A stretch of 64,000 nt of DNA from Streptomyces sp. NBC_00568 (lineage in GTDB: Bacteria; Actinomycetota; Actinomycetes; Streptomycetales; Streptomycetaceae). The stretch lies in the NCBI RefSeq assembly GCF_026341855.1, contig NZ_JAPENW010000001.1, positions 1,736,001 to 1,800,000 of the forward strand, written 5' to 3'. A model generated the notes under the pieces. It did no database searches, was not told the DNA's origin, and saw nothing but the letters and a program-made list of their open reading frames with translations. Both the position numbers and the translations under genes were made by a program. This document shows, one piece after another, positions 16,979-24,912 of this stretch (position 1 is the stretch's first letter; each line of letters begins with the position of its first letter).

Positions 16979-18523
16979 ATGCCGAACCCGCCCCAGCTGC
17001 GCGCCGCTGCCCTGACCGCCACCGCCGTCCTGCTGACCTCGTGCGTGTCCGGCTGCAGCGGTGAGTCCAAGGACGAGGATCTGACGGCGCAGAAGCTGAA
17101 CTGGAAGGAGTGCCCGGCACCGTCCGAGGCAGAGGGCGGAGGCAGCGCCCCCTCTCCCCTGCCGGGCGGTACGGAGTGGCAGTGCGCCACCTTGAAGGTG
17201 CCCCTCGACTGGGCCGAGCCCAAGGGCGACACGATCGGGCTCGCGCTGATCCGGGCGAGGACGAGCGGCGCGGCGAGCAAGCGCATCGGCTCGCTCATCT
17301 TCAACTTCGGCGGCCCCGGCGGCTCGGGCGTCACCACCCTGCCCGCCTTCGGAAAGGACTACGCCGCCCTGCGCACCCGCTACGACCTGGTGAGTTTCGA
17401 CCCGCGCGGTGTCGGCCGCAGCGCGGGCGTGAAGTGCGAGAACGACCGGGAGCTCGACGAGTACTTCCAGCAGGACGCCACTCCGGACGACACCGCCGAA
17501 CAGCAGGAGCTCCTGGGGAACACAAGGACCTTCAACGGGGCGTGCGAGAAGAACTCGGGCAAGGTCCTCCCCCATGTGCGCACCACGGACGCGGCCCGCG
17601 ACATGGACCTGATGCGGCAGGTGCTCGGCGACGACAAGCTGCACTACTTCGGCATCTCGTACGGCACCGAACTGGGCGGGGTCTACGCCCACTTGTTCCC
17701 CAAGAACGTGGGCCGCGCCGTCTTCGACGGGGTCGTCGACCCGACCCAGAACCCGGAACAGAGCTCCCTCGGACAGGCCAGAGGCTTCCAGCTCGCGCTC
17801 GACAACTTCGCCGAGGACTGCACCTCGAAGGTGGAGGACTGCCCCATCGGCGACACCGCGCAGGACGTCAAGGACCGCATCGCCAGACTGCTGAAGGACC
17901 TCGAGACCAAGCCGATCCCCGGCGTCTTCCCGCGCGAACTCACCCAGACCGCCGCGACCAGCGGCATCGCGCAGTCGCTGTACTCCAAGGACTTCTGGGA
18001 GTACCTGACGGAGGGACTTCAGCAGGCGTACGACGGCGACGGCAGAGTGCTGATGCTGCTGTCGGACTCGATGAACGGGCGCAGCGAGAACGGCCAGTAC
18101 AGCAACATCGCCGCGGCGAACGTCTCCATCAACTGTGCCGACGACAAGCCGCGTTACACCGCGGACTACGTGCAGTCCAAGGTTCCGGAGTTCCGGGCCG
18201 CCTCCCCCCTGTTCGGGGACTATCTGGCCTGGGGCATGGTCAGTTGCACCGACTGGGCCGTGGCGGGAGCGGCCGACCACCCGGACGTCAGCGCCCCCGG
18301 CTCGGCACCGATCCTCGTGGTCGGCAACACCGGCGACCCCGCCACGCCGTACGAGGGCGCCCGTGCGATGGTGGGCGCGCTCGGTAAGGGCGTCGGTGTC
18401 GAGCTGACATACAAAGGTCAGGGGCACGGAGCGTACGACAGCAAGAACAAGTGCGTGCAGGGCGCGGTGAACGGCTATCTGCTGCAGGGCGAGGTGCCGT
18501 CGACCGGCACCGTCTGTTCCTAG
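16979..18523 (+). CDS. secreted alpha/beta hydrolase lipoprotein (Tap-like), copy 1
   Basis: A 514-aa exported hydrolase of the tripeptidyl-aminopeptidase-like family (S33). The signal peptide ends in lipoprotein-type sites, LTSC22 or VSGC26. The oxyanion-hole motif FNFGGPGGSG and the DLVSFDPRGVG strand precede the nucleophile in GISYGTELGG. Asp in VGNTGDPATPYE and His in GQGHGAY complete the triad in the C-terminal TAP domain. ATG 16979 is chosen because AGGA sits about 9 nt upstream; an ATG 9 nt earlier is in frame. It is followed by a close paralogue on the same strand. It probably releases N-terminal tripeptides outside the cell, but the substrate is not shown by sequence. Confidence 0.9.
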   Translation: MPNPPQLRAAALTATAVLLTSCVSGCSGESKDEDLTAQKLNWKECPAPSEAEGGGSAPSPLPGGTEWQCATLKVPLDWAEPKGDTIGLALIRARTSGAASKRIGSLIFNFGGPGGSGVTTLPAFGKDYAALRTRYDLVSFDPRGVGRSAGVKCENDRELDEYFQQDATPDDTAEQQELLGNTRTFNGACEKNSGKVLPHVRTTDAARDMDLMRQVLGDDKLHYFGISYGTELGGVYAHLFPKNVGRAVFDGVVDPTQNPEQSSLGQARGFQLALDNFAEDCTSKVEDCPIGDTAQDVKDRIARLLKDLETKPIPGVFPRELTQTAATSGIAQSLYSKDFWEYLTEGLQQAYDGDGRVLMLLSDSMNGRSENGQYSNIAAANVSINCADDKPRYTADYVQSKVPEFRAASPLFGDYLAWGMVSCTDWAVAGAADHPDVSAPGSAPILVVGNTGDPATPYEGARAMVGALGKGVGVELTYKGQGHGAYDSKNKCVQGAVNGYLLQGEVPSTGTVCS

Positions 18524-18639
18524 AAAAGTGCAGGTCAGAGCGTTATCCACAGGTCTCCGCGGCGGTCGGCGGCCGCCGCCTACTATTGCCTGCATGTGAT
18601 CCGCGACTTCGGGCGGACCACGGGCAAGGGGGGACGCTC

Positions 18640-20196
18640 ATGACACGTTTCGCACGGTGGACGGCCGCTGCCGCCGCCGCGTTGCTGGTGGCCGGCTGCA
18701 GCGGGGGCTCGTCCGGCGACGGCGAGGACGAGGGCAAGAACGGCGACGGACCACCGTCGGCCACCGCGCCGACTTCCGGCGGGTCGCCCGGACTGCCGGC
18801 CTCGCTCACCTCGCAGGAGCTCGACTGGGGCCGTTGCAAAGCCACTTCGGACTCCCCCGCGCCCGGGGGCGGTTGGCAGTGCGCGACGCTCAAGGTGCCG
18901 CTGGACTACGCGAAGCCGGGCGGCGAGACGATCGGCCTCGCGCTCGTCCGCTCGAAGGCGACCGGCGCCCAGGGCAGGCGCATCGGCTCCCTCCTGTTCA
19001 ACTTCGGCGGCCCCGGCGGCTCGGGCGTCTCCACGCTGCCGTCCTACGAAAGCGTCGTCGGCTCGCTCCACGACCGGTACGACCTGGTGAGCTGGGACCC
19101 GCGCGGGGTGGCCGCCAGCGAAGGCGTGCGATGCCGTGGCGACAAGGCCATCCAGGCCTCGGAGTCGCTGGACGCCACACCGGACGACGCGGCCGAGGAA
19201 GCGGCGTACTTCAAGGACGCCGCGGACTTCGGCAAGGGCTGCGAGAAGGCGGCCAGCAAGCTGATGGCCCACGTCTCGACGACCGACACGGCCCGCGACA
19301 TGGACCTGATGCGCCAGGTCCTCGGCGACCGCCGGATGCACTACTTCGGCATCTCCTACGGCACCGAACTGGGCGGTGTGTACGCCCACTTGTTCCCGAA
19401 GAACGTGGGCCGCCTGGTGCTCGACGCGGTCGTCGACCCGAGCGCCGACACCGTGGGCCACGCCAGGAACCAGACGCTGGGCTTCCAGCGCGCCCTGGAC
19501 GACTACCTCAAGTCCACCGGCCAGGACCCGAAGCAGGGCTCCCGGAAGATCGCGGACCTGCTGAAGCGGATCGACGCGAAGCCGCTGCCCACCAGCAGCG
19601 GGCGCAAGCTCAGCCAGTCCCTGGCCCTCACCGGCATCGTGCTGCCGCTGTACAGCAAGCAGGGCTGGCCGAGCCTCACCAGCGCCCTCAAGGCGGCCGG
19701 GAACGGGGACGGTTCGGAGCTGCTGACGCTCGCCGACGGCTACAACGAACGCGACGCCTCGGGGCACTACGGCACGACGACGCATTCCCAACGGGTCATA
19801 TCGTGCTTGGACGACAAGCAGCGCCCGACTCCCGAGGAGACGAAGAAGCGGCTGCCCGAGTTCGAGAAGATCTCGCCCGTCTTCGGCGATTTCATGGGCT
19901 GGGACACGGCGGGCTGGTGCCACGAATGGCCGGTGGCCGGTCAGTACGACACCCCCGAGGTCAGTGCGCCGGGAGCCGAACCCGTCCTGATCGTCGGCAA
20001 CACCGGGGACCCGGCGACGCCCTACGAGGGCGCCCGCAGGATGGCGGACGAGCTCGGCAAGGGTGTGGGCGTGGAGCTCACCTGGAAGGGCGAGGGCCAT
20101 GGCGCCTACGGGAGCGGGAGCGACTGCGTCGACTCGACCGTGAACCGCTATCTGCTGGACGGGACGGTGCCGAAGGACGGCAAGGTCTGTTCATGA
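18640..20196 (+). CDS. secreted alpha/beta hydrolase lipoprotein (Tap-like), copy 2
   Basis: A 518-aa paralogue of the preceding gene with the same order of motifs: lipobox LVAGC20, a Ser/Gly-rich linker, FNFGGPGGSG, DLVSWDPRGV, nucleophile GISYGTELGG, NTGDPATPYE and GEGHGAY. Long stretches are identical (for example DTARDMDLMRQVLGD against DAARDMDLMRQVLGD), so the pair arose by tandem duplication and has since diverged. ATG 18640 is preceded by AAGGGGGGA. The gap of 116 nt from copy 1 allows a separate promoter. A strong hairpin follows the stop codon. Confidence 0.9.
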   Translation: MTRFARWTAAAAAALLVAGCSGGSSGDGEDEGKNGDGPPSATAPTSGGSPGLPASLTSQELDWGRCKATSDSPAPGGGWQCATLKVPLDYAKPGGETIGLALVRSKATGAQGRRIGSLLFNFGGPGGSGVSTLPSYESVVGSLHDRYDLVSWDPRGVAASEGVRCRGDKAIQASESLDATPDDAAEEAAYFKDAADFGKGCEKAASKLMAHVSTTDTARDMDLMRQVLGDRRMHYFGISYGTELGGVYAHLFPKNVGRLVLDAVVDPSADTVGHARNQTLGFQRALDDYLKSTGQDPKQGSRKIADLLKRIDAKPLPTSSGRKLSQSLALTGIVLPLYSKQGWPSLTSALKAAGNGDGSELLTLADGYNERDASGHYGTTTHSQRVISCLDDKQRPTPEETKKRLPEFEKISPVFGDFMGWDTAGWCHEWPVAGQYDTPEVSAPGAEPVLIVGNTGDPATPYEGARRMADELGKGVGVELTWKGEGHGAYGSGSDCVDSTVNRYLLDGTVPKDGKVCS

Positions 20197-20200
20197 CGAC

Positions 20201-20241
20201 GGCGGGGGTTTCGCGAACACCCGGTTCGCGAAACCCCCGCC
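20201..20241. terminator. bidirectional terminator hairpin
   Basis: A perfect 18-bp inverted repeat (20201-20218 with 20224-20241) with a 5-nt loop lies 4 nt after the hydrolase stop and 26 nt before the end of the convergent moeZ gene. Confidence 0.85.
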
Positions 20242-20267
20242 ATCGAAAGAGCGGGCCGAGCGGTCGG

Positions 20268-21446
20268 TCAGTACACCGGCTTCTCGGGCTCGATCTGGTG
20301 GACCCAGCCGATCACACCGCCGCCGACGTGCACGGCGTCGGAGAAACCGGCGGACTTCAGGACGGCGAGGACCTCCGCGCTGCGGACACCCGTCTTGCAG
20401 TGCAGGACGATCTTCTTGTCCTGCGGCAGGGTCGCCAGGGCGGTGCCCATGAGGAACTCGTTCTTCGGGATCAGCTTGGCGCCGGGGATCGAGACGATCT
20501 CGTACTCGTTGATCTCGCGGACGTCGATGATCTCGATGTTCTCGCCGTCGTCGATCCACTCCTTGAGCTGCTTGGGAGTGATCGTCGAGCCGGCGGCCGC
20601 CTCCTGCGCCTCCTCGGACACGACGCCGCAGAAGGCCTCGTAGTCGATGAGTTCGGTGACGGTCGGGTTCTCACCGCAGACCGCGCAGTTCGGGTCCTTG
20701 CGGACCTTCACCTGGCGGTACGTCATCTCCAGGGCGTCGTAGATCATCAGGCGGCCGACGAGCGGCTCACCGATGCCGGCGAGGAGCTTGATCGCCTCGT
20801 TGACCTGGATGGAGCCGATCGACGCGCACAGCACGCCGAGGACACCGCCCTCGGCGCAGGAGGGGACCATGCCCGGCGGCGGGGGCTCCGGGTAGAGGCA
20901 GCGGTAGCAGGGTCCGTGCTCGGACCAGAACACGGAGGCCTGGCCGTCGAAGCGGTAGATCGAGCCCCACACGTACGGCTTGTTGAGCAGCACGCACGCG
21001 TCGTTGACCAGGTAGCGGGTCGCGAAGTTGTCCGTGCCGTCGACGATCAGGTCGTACTGGCTGAAGATGTCCATCACGTTCTCGGCCTCGAGCCGCTCTT
21101 CGTGAAGGACCACGTTCACGTACGGGTTGATGCCCAGTACGGAATCGCGCGCCGACGCGGCCTTGGAACGGCCGATGTCAGCCTGGCTGTGGATGATCTG
21201 GCGCTGCAGGTTCGACTCGTCGACCTCGTCGAACTCCACGATGCCGAGCGTGCCGACGCCGGCCGCGGCCAGGTACATCAGCGCCGGCGATCCGAGGCCG
21301 CCGGCGCCCACACACAGCACCTTGGCGTTCTTCAGCCGCTTCTGCCCGTCCATGCCCACATCGGGGATGATCAGGTGGCGGGAGTACCTGCGGACCTCGT
21401 CTACGGTGAGCTCAGAGGCTGGCTCGACCAGGGGTGGCAGCGACAC
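20268..21446 (-). CDS. moeZ: adenylyltransferase/sulfurtransferase MoeZ
   Basis: A 392-aa fusion of a MoeB/ThiF-type E1-like domain with a C-terminal rhodanese domain. It adenylates and then thiolates the C-terminal glycine of small sulphur carriers (MoaD, CysO and similar). The ATP-binding loop is GAGGLGS (47-53). Zinc cysteine pairs are CYRC and CAVC. The rhodanese active loop is HCKTGVRS with the catalytic cysteine present, so it should transfer sulphur, unlike plain MoeB. The GTG at 21444-21446 has GGAG at a good distance. It stands alone on the minus strand, with an independent operon upstream. Confidence 0.94.
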   Translation of the reverse strand: MSLPPLVEPASELTVDEVRRYSRHLIIPDVGMDGQKRLKNAKVLCVGAGGLGSPALMYLAAAGVGTLGIVEFDEVDESNLQRQIIHSQADIGRSKAASARDSVLGINPYVNVVLHEERLEAENVMDIFSQYDLIVDGTDNFATRYLVNDACVLLNKPYVWGSIYRFDGQASVFWSEHGPCYRCLYPEPPPPGMVPSCAEGGVLGVLCASIGSIQVNEAIKLLAGIGEPLVGRLMIYDALEMTYRQVKVRKDPNCAVCGENPTVTELIDYEAFCGVVSEEAQEAAAGSTITPKQLKEWIDDGENIEIIDVREINEYEIVSIPGAKLIPKNEFLMGTALATLPQDKKIVLHCKTGVRSAEVLAVLKSAGFSDAVHVGGGVIGWVHQIEPEKPVY

Positions 21447-21509
21447 GGGGACTCCGTTGGTCGGTCAATCACTACAGTTGTTCTCCCCGTAACACTGCCA
21501 CGCCCTTCT

Positions 21510-22259
21510 TCATTCCGAGACACCCGTTCCGATCCGCGAGACGATCTCGTCCCAGTAGCCGGGCATCGTCTCCCAGGGGTCGGCCGTCCCTCCGTGATCC
21601 GAGCGGTCGGTGAAGTAGATCGTCGAGGCGCCCTGCCAGCGGGCGATGCGCAGCGCCTCGTCCAGGTGCCCGCGCGGCACACCGTGCACGAAGTGACAGA
21701 AGCGCTCCGGGGGATGGTCGGCTGTCCACTCGGCGACCTGCGACCAGCGGTAGTCGGTCCAGGGGCCCGAGAAGGTCACCAGCTGGTCGGCGTTCTCGGC
21801 GTATCCCGGGTGCGGGTGGGTGCCGTGGCCGAGCACGATGTGGGCACCGTCACGGAGCGCGCGGAGCGCGCCGACCGTGCGGCGGATCTCGGGAAGCGCG
21901 GCGCGCTCACCGGGGCAGCGGCCGAGGAGGAATCCGTCGGCCTGATACCAGTCGAGGTAGCGCCGCGCATCGGACATCACCTCGGCGAAGGTGCGTGCTC
22001 CGTAGGTGGTGTCCAGGAGCCCCAGCACCCGGACACCCGCGTTGCGCAGCCGTCCCGAGGCTTCCAGGCAGCGCGGGTCGGGGCGTGCGCCGGGACCGTT
22101 GTCCACGTTCAGGACGACCCAGTGCAAGGGGGTGCCGGGGCGGGTGAGTTCGTCCCATTCCACGGAAGCGACGAGGGGGTGCGCATAGCCGGGGATGCCG
22201 AAGCCGAGTCCCAGATCGGTGCTCGCACTGCCGGTCGCGGTGCTGGTCAGATACGACAT
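21510..22259 (-). CDS. spherulin-4 family protein (GH135-like), catalytic acids apparently missing
   Basis: A 249-aa protein that follows the spherulin-4/GH135 TIM-barrel pattern: GIPGYAHP (21-28), VVLNVDNGPG (48-57), VLGLLDTTYGART (78-90), IVLGHGTHPHPGY (141-153) and a late IYFTDRSD. Fungal Sph3 of this family cleaves galactosaminogalactan. Where the family usually has an Asp-Glu pair after the YxxWY helix, this protein has GFLLGR (109-114), and where the second acid follows the next strand it has VTFSG (161-165). It may therefore be a non-hydrolytic relative. There is no signal peptide. ATG 22257-22259 has GGAGGCGGC directly upstream and overlaps the end of the epimerase gene by 13 nt, implying translational coupling. 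Confidence 0.78.
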   Translation of the reverse strand: MSYLTSTATGSASTDLGLGFGIPGYAHPLVASVEWDELTRPGTPLHWVVLNVDNGPGARPDPRCLEASGRLRNAGVRVLGLLDTTYGARTFAEVMSDARRYLDWYQADGFLLGRCPGERAALPEIRRTVGALRALRDGAHIVLGHGTHPHPGYAENADQLVTFSGPWTDYRWSQVAEWTADHPPERFCHFVHGVPRGHLDEALRIARWQGASTIYFTDRSDHGGTADPWETMPGYWDEIVSRIGTGVSE

Positions 22260-23209
22260 GCCGCCTCCATCCAGATGTCCGCGAGGGATTCCTCGAGGTT
22301 GATCCGGGGCCGCCAGCCGAGCCGGTCGCGTGCGGTGCGCACATCGGCCTGCTGCCAGCTGCCGCAGCCGTCCGGGTAGGGGTACGCGACCGGGGCCGCG
22401 TGGTCGGGTTCGGGGCGGGGGTGACCGATGGACGCCCGCATGGACGGGCCGGGCGGGCCGTCGAGTTCGTGCAGGGTGCCGCTGTAGCCGGCCACGCGCG
22501 CGAGGACGGCGGCGGCGTCACGGAGGCGCACGGCACGGCCCGAGCCGATGTTGATCACGCCCTGTGCGGCGGAGAGGGAGGCGGCGTGGACGGCGCGGGC
22601 GACGTCACGGACGTCGATGAAGTCGCGCTGGACGCCCAGACCGCCGAGCTTGAGCTCGCCGTCGCTGGCCTGCATGGCGCGGCGCAGCGCCTCGGCGAGC
22701 CGGCCGAGCGGGGATCCGGCGGGGGTGCCGGGGCCCGCGGGTGAGAAGACGCGGAGCACCACGGCGTCCAGGCCGGAGCCGAGGACGAGTTCGGTCGCGG
22801 CGAGTTTGCTCACGCCGTACGGGCCGCCCGGGCGCGGCACGGCGTCCTCCGCGGTGGAGGAGCCGGGCTGGCTGGGCCCGTACTCGGCGCCGCAGCCGAT
22901 CTGCACGAGCCGGGCCCCGCAGCCGCTGCGCCGCAGGGCCTCGCAGACGGTGGCGACGGCGACGGTGTTGTGCCGGGTCAGTTCGCGGGCGCCGCCGCGG
23001 GTGGCGCCCGCGCAGTTGATGACGACTCCGGGGTGCACCGCGTCCAGGAAGCGGGTGAGCGCGCCGGGGCTGCCCGAGGCGAGGTCGAACCGTACGTCGG
23101 CGTCGTCGCCCCGGCCGAGCGCGGTGAGCTGCACGGCCGGGTCGGCCAGCAGCCTGTCGGCGACGAAGCGGCCGAGGTAACCGTTGGCTCCGATCAGCAG
23201 GACCCTCAT
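22247..23209 (-). CDS. NAD-dependent sugar epimerase/dehydratase (SDR)
   Basis: A 320-aa extended short-chain dehydrogenase. The nucleotide-binding motif GANGYLG is at residues 7-13 and the catalytic Y131-x3-K135 is in PYGVSK. The usual Ser/Thr before it appears as a cysteine/glycine stretch (IGCGAEYG), as in some 4-keto-sugar reductases. Likely substrates are nucleotide sugars, for example 4-epimerisation or keto-reduction. It lies between a glycosyltransferase/membrane-protein pair and the spherulin-4 gene on one strand and overlaps the latter. A 15-codon ORF with a strong ribosome-binding site ends in an ATGA overlap with its start codon. Confidence 0.88.
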   Translation of the reverse strand: MRVLLIGANGYLGRFVADRLLADPAVQLTALGRGDDADVRFDLASGSPGALTRFLDAVHPGVVINCAGATRGGARELTRHNTVAVATVCEALRRSGCGARLVQIGCGAEYGPSQPGSSTAEDAVPRPGGPYGVSKLAATELVLGSGLDAVVLRVFSPAGPGTPAGSPLGRLAEALRRAMQASDGELKLGGLGVQRDFIDVRDVARAVHAASLSAAQGVINIGSGRAVRLRDAAAVLARVAGYSGTLHELDGPPGPSMRASIGHPRPEPDHAAPVAYPYPDGCGSWQQADVRTARDRLGWRPRINLEESLADIWMEAACRI

Positions 23210-23253
23210 CGGGCGGCTCCCGGGGCGGATTCTCCGGTTCGGGAGGTGATCAT
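23206..23253 (-). CDS. 15-residue ORF coupled to the epimerase gene
   Basis: ATG 23251-23253 is preceded by GAAGGAG at 8 nt and encodes MITSRTGESAPGAAR, ending in a TGA that overlaps the epimerase ATG (ATGA). The ribosome-binding site is stronger than that of the epimerase itself, so the short ORF may feed ribosomes to it. It may also be chance; no homologue is known to me. Confidence 0.35.
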   Translation of the reverse strand: MITSRTGESAPGAAR

Positions 23254-23454
23254 CTGACTGTCTCCTTCGGGGTGATGCCGTGGGTAGGGGAGAGGGCCCG
23301 CGGTGTCGGCCCCGCGGGAGAAGGGGGCCCGGATCCGGGAGGCTGTCCCGGACGCCGGGGAGGGCTCACGGCGGTGGGGGCGTCGTGGGCCGGTTTCGGG
23401 CGGCCCCGGTCGACCGGGCCGCCGTGTTCGGTGCGCCGGGGCGCGGATCGCGGC
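23254..23454 (-). other. spacer within the polysaccharide operon
   Basis: About 200 bp of GC-rich sequence between the membrane-protein stop and the 15-codon ORF. I see no further gene and no strong terminator hairpin, so transcription may continue through it. Confidence 0.35.
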
Positions 23455-24912
23455 TCATGGGGCCTCGCAGGGCAGGGCGTGGGCCGAGGCGCGGGTCAGG
23501 GCGCGGGTCGCGTGGACGAGGAGGACGAGGGCGCCCGCCCCGCACGCCAGGGCCGGTACGGCGCCGGGTCCTCCCGCGCCGACGAGACGGTCGACGGGGA
23601 CGGCCAGGAAGGAGCAGCCGGGCAGGCGGGCGGCGAGGACCGTGGCGAGGGCGGTGGCCTCGGCCGCGCCCGCAGCGGCGAGCGCGACGGCCGGGGCCTG
23701 GGTGAAGCCGCGCACGGTCAGCAGCCGGGCGAGCAGGAGCAGGGCGCCGAGGGCACCGGCTCCGGCGTAGCCGGGCGACTCGTTCAGTGCCGTCCCGCAC
23801 AGCGCGAGCAGCCCGCCCAGTGCGCACAGGAACAGGCCGAACGCTCCGAGGAGCAGGGGTCGTACGGAGGAGGCGAACTCCTCCAGGCCACGGCTGGCGT
23901 TGAGCCGGAGGCGGGCGCGGGCGACGAAGAGCTGGGCGCACCAGGCCGCCGGGGCGCAGGCCAGGGCGAGGGCCAGCACGGGCGCGACGGCCAGGGGCCA
24001 GGGGCCGTCCGGGCCGCCGTCGAGGCCGGCGCTCAGCAGTCCGTCACCGACGAGGGCGTACGCGATGAGCCAGCACGTCCATCCGCGGGTGGCGCTCGTC
24101 GTGCGGTGCCGGGTGCTCAGGGGACCCCGCCGGAGGGCGGCATGCAGGCCCAGCGTCATGGCCAGGGTGCCGAACGCGGCGACGGCGAGGCGCGGCTGCC
24201 CGTCGGTGAGCCGCACCCCGGCGACGACGGCCGCGCCGAGGGCGCCCGGCACCAGGGCGAGCGCCGCCCAGTAGGCACGTGTGCCGGGGCGTCCCGGGGT
24301 CTCGGTGCGGGGCGTGGACTCCCCGTCGCGCGGAACGCGCGCGAACATCTCCTCGGCGAGCGAGAAGACGTCCCGGTGCCGGAAGCGGGCGGCTGTCCGG
24401 TCGGTCACCCCGTGCGCCTCCAGTCCCGCCGCGATCTCCAGCGGGTCCACGGCCCGCTCGCAGAGCTCGCGGTGCCGGTGTATCAGCGCCTTCACGGGGT
24501 CCGCCGCGCCGCGGCGTCCGGCGGGCCTGCGCGCACCGTGCGAGCCGTCGGCGCGGTCGCCGCCTCCCTCAGCCGCACCGGGACCGGGGCGGGCGCCTCC
24601 GGCAGCCGCACCGGAGCCGGGGCCGACTCCGCGACCCGCGCCACGGAGACGTTCGGGGCCGGCGTCGGGGCCCGGCCCGTCCGTCGCGAGGGAGTCACCC
24701 GCCAGATCCGCCAGGTCCGCCAGGTCCGTTCCGGTCCCGACGGCAGTCCCCTCCCCCGCGCCCGCGGCCCGTCCGTCCGTCTCCTCCGCCACCAGCCACG
24801 TCTCGGACCGCTCGTCCCAGATGCGGGAGCCCGTCGGTGTCGCGGGCCGGTCCGGTTCACCCAGGTCGTCGAGCCCGCTCAGGGCACCGGGTCCGCCGCT
24901 GTCGATGGTCAC
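23455..24912 (-). CDS. multipass membrane protein of exopolysaccharide operon
   Basis: A 485-aa protein not recognised at family level. The first 200 residues are hydrophilic and contain a low-complexity Gly/Ala/Pro stretch, followed by a conserved-looking helix-rich segment (ALIHRHRELCERAVDPLEIA to FSLAEEMFARV). About eight hydrophobic segments then run to the end, starting at AYWAALALVPGALGAAVVAG. Its GTG start overlaps the stop of the glycosyltransferase by 4 nt (GTGA), so both are made from one message. By position it could be the membrane partner that moves or holds the polysaccharide made by the glycosyltransferase, as PelG does for PelF. I see no direct sequence proof of that. Confidence 0.8.
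   Translation of the reverse strand: MTIDSGGPGALSGLDDLGEPDRPATPTGSRIWDERSETWLVAEETDGRAAGAGEGTAVGTGTDLADLADLAGDSLATDGPGPDAGPERLRGAGRGVGPGSGAAAGGARPGPGAAEGGGDRADGSHGARRPAGRRGAADPVKALIHRHRELCERAVDPLEIAAGLEAHGVTDRTAARFRHRDVFSLAEEMFARVPRDGESTPRTETPGRPGTRAYWAALALVPGALGAAVVAGVRLTDGQPRLAVAAFGTLAMTLGLHAALRRGPLSTRHRTTSATRGWTCWLIAYALVGDGLLSAGLDGGPDGPWPLAVAPVLALALACAPAAWCAQLFVARARLRLNASRGLEEFASSVRPLLLGAFGLFLCALGGLLALCGTALNESPGYAGAGALGALLLLARLLTVRGFTQAPAVALAAAGAAEATALATVLAARLPGCSFLAVPVDRLVGAGGPGAVPALACGAGALVLLVHATRALTRASAHALPCEAP

Noticed and set aside
18657..22379. 1240-codon plus-strand frame over hydrolase 2, moeZ and spherulin-4
   Set aside because: It crosses a strong terminator and three real genes on both strands, with no domain resemblance.
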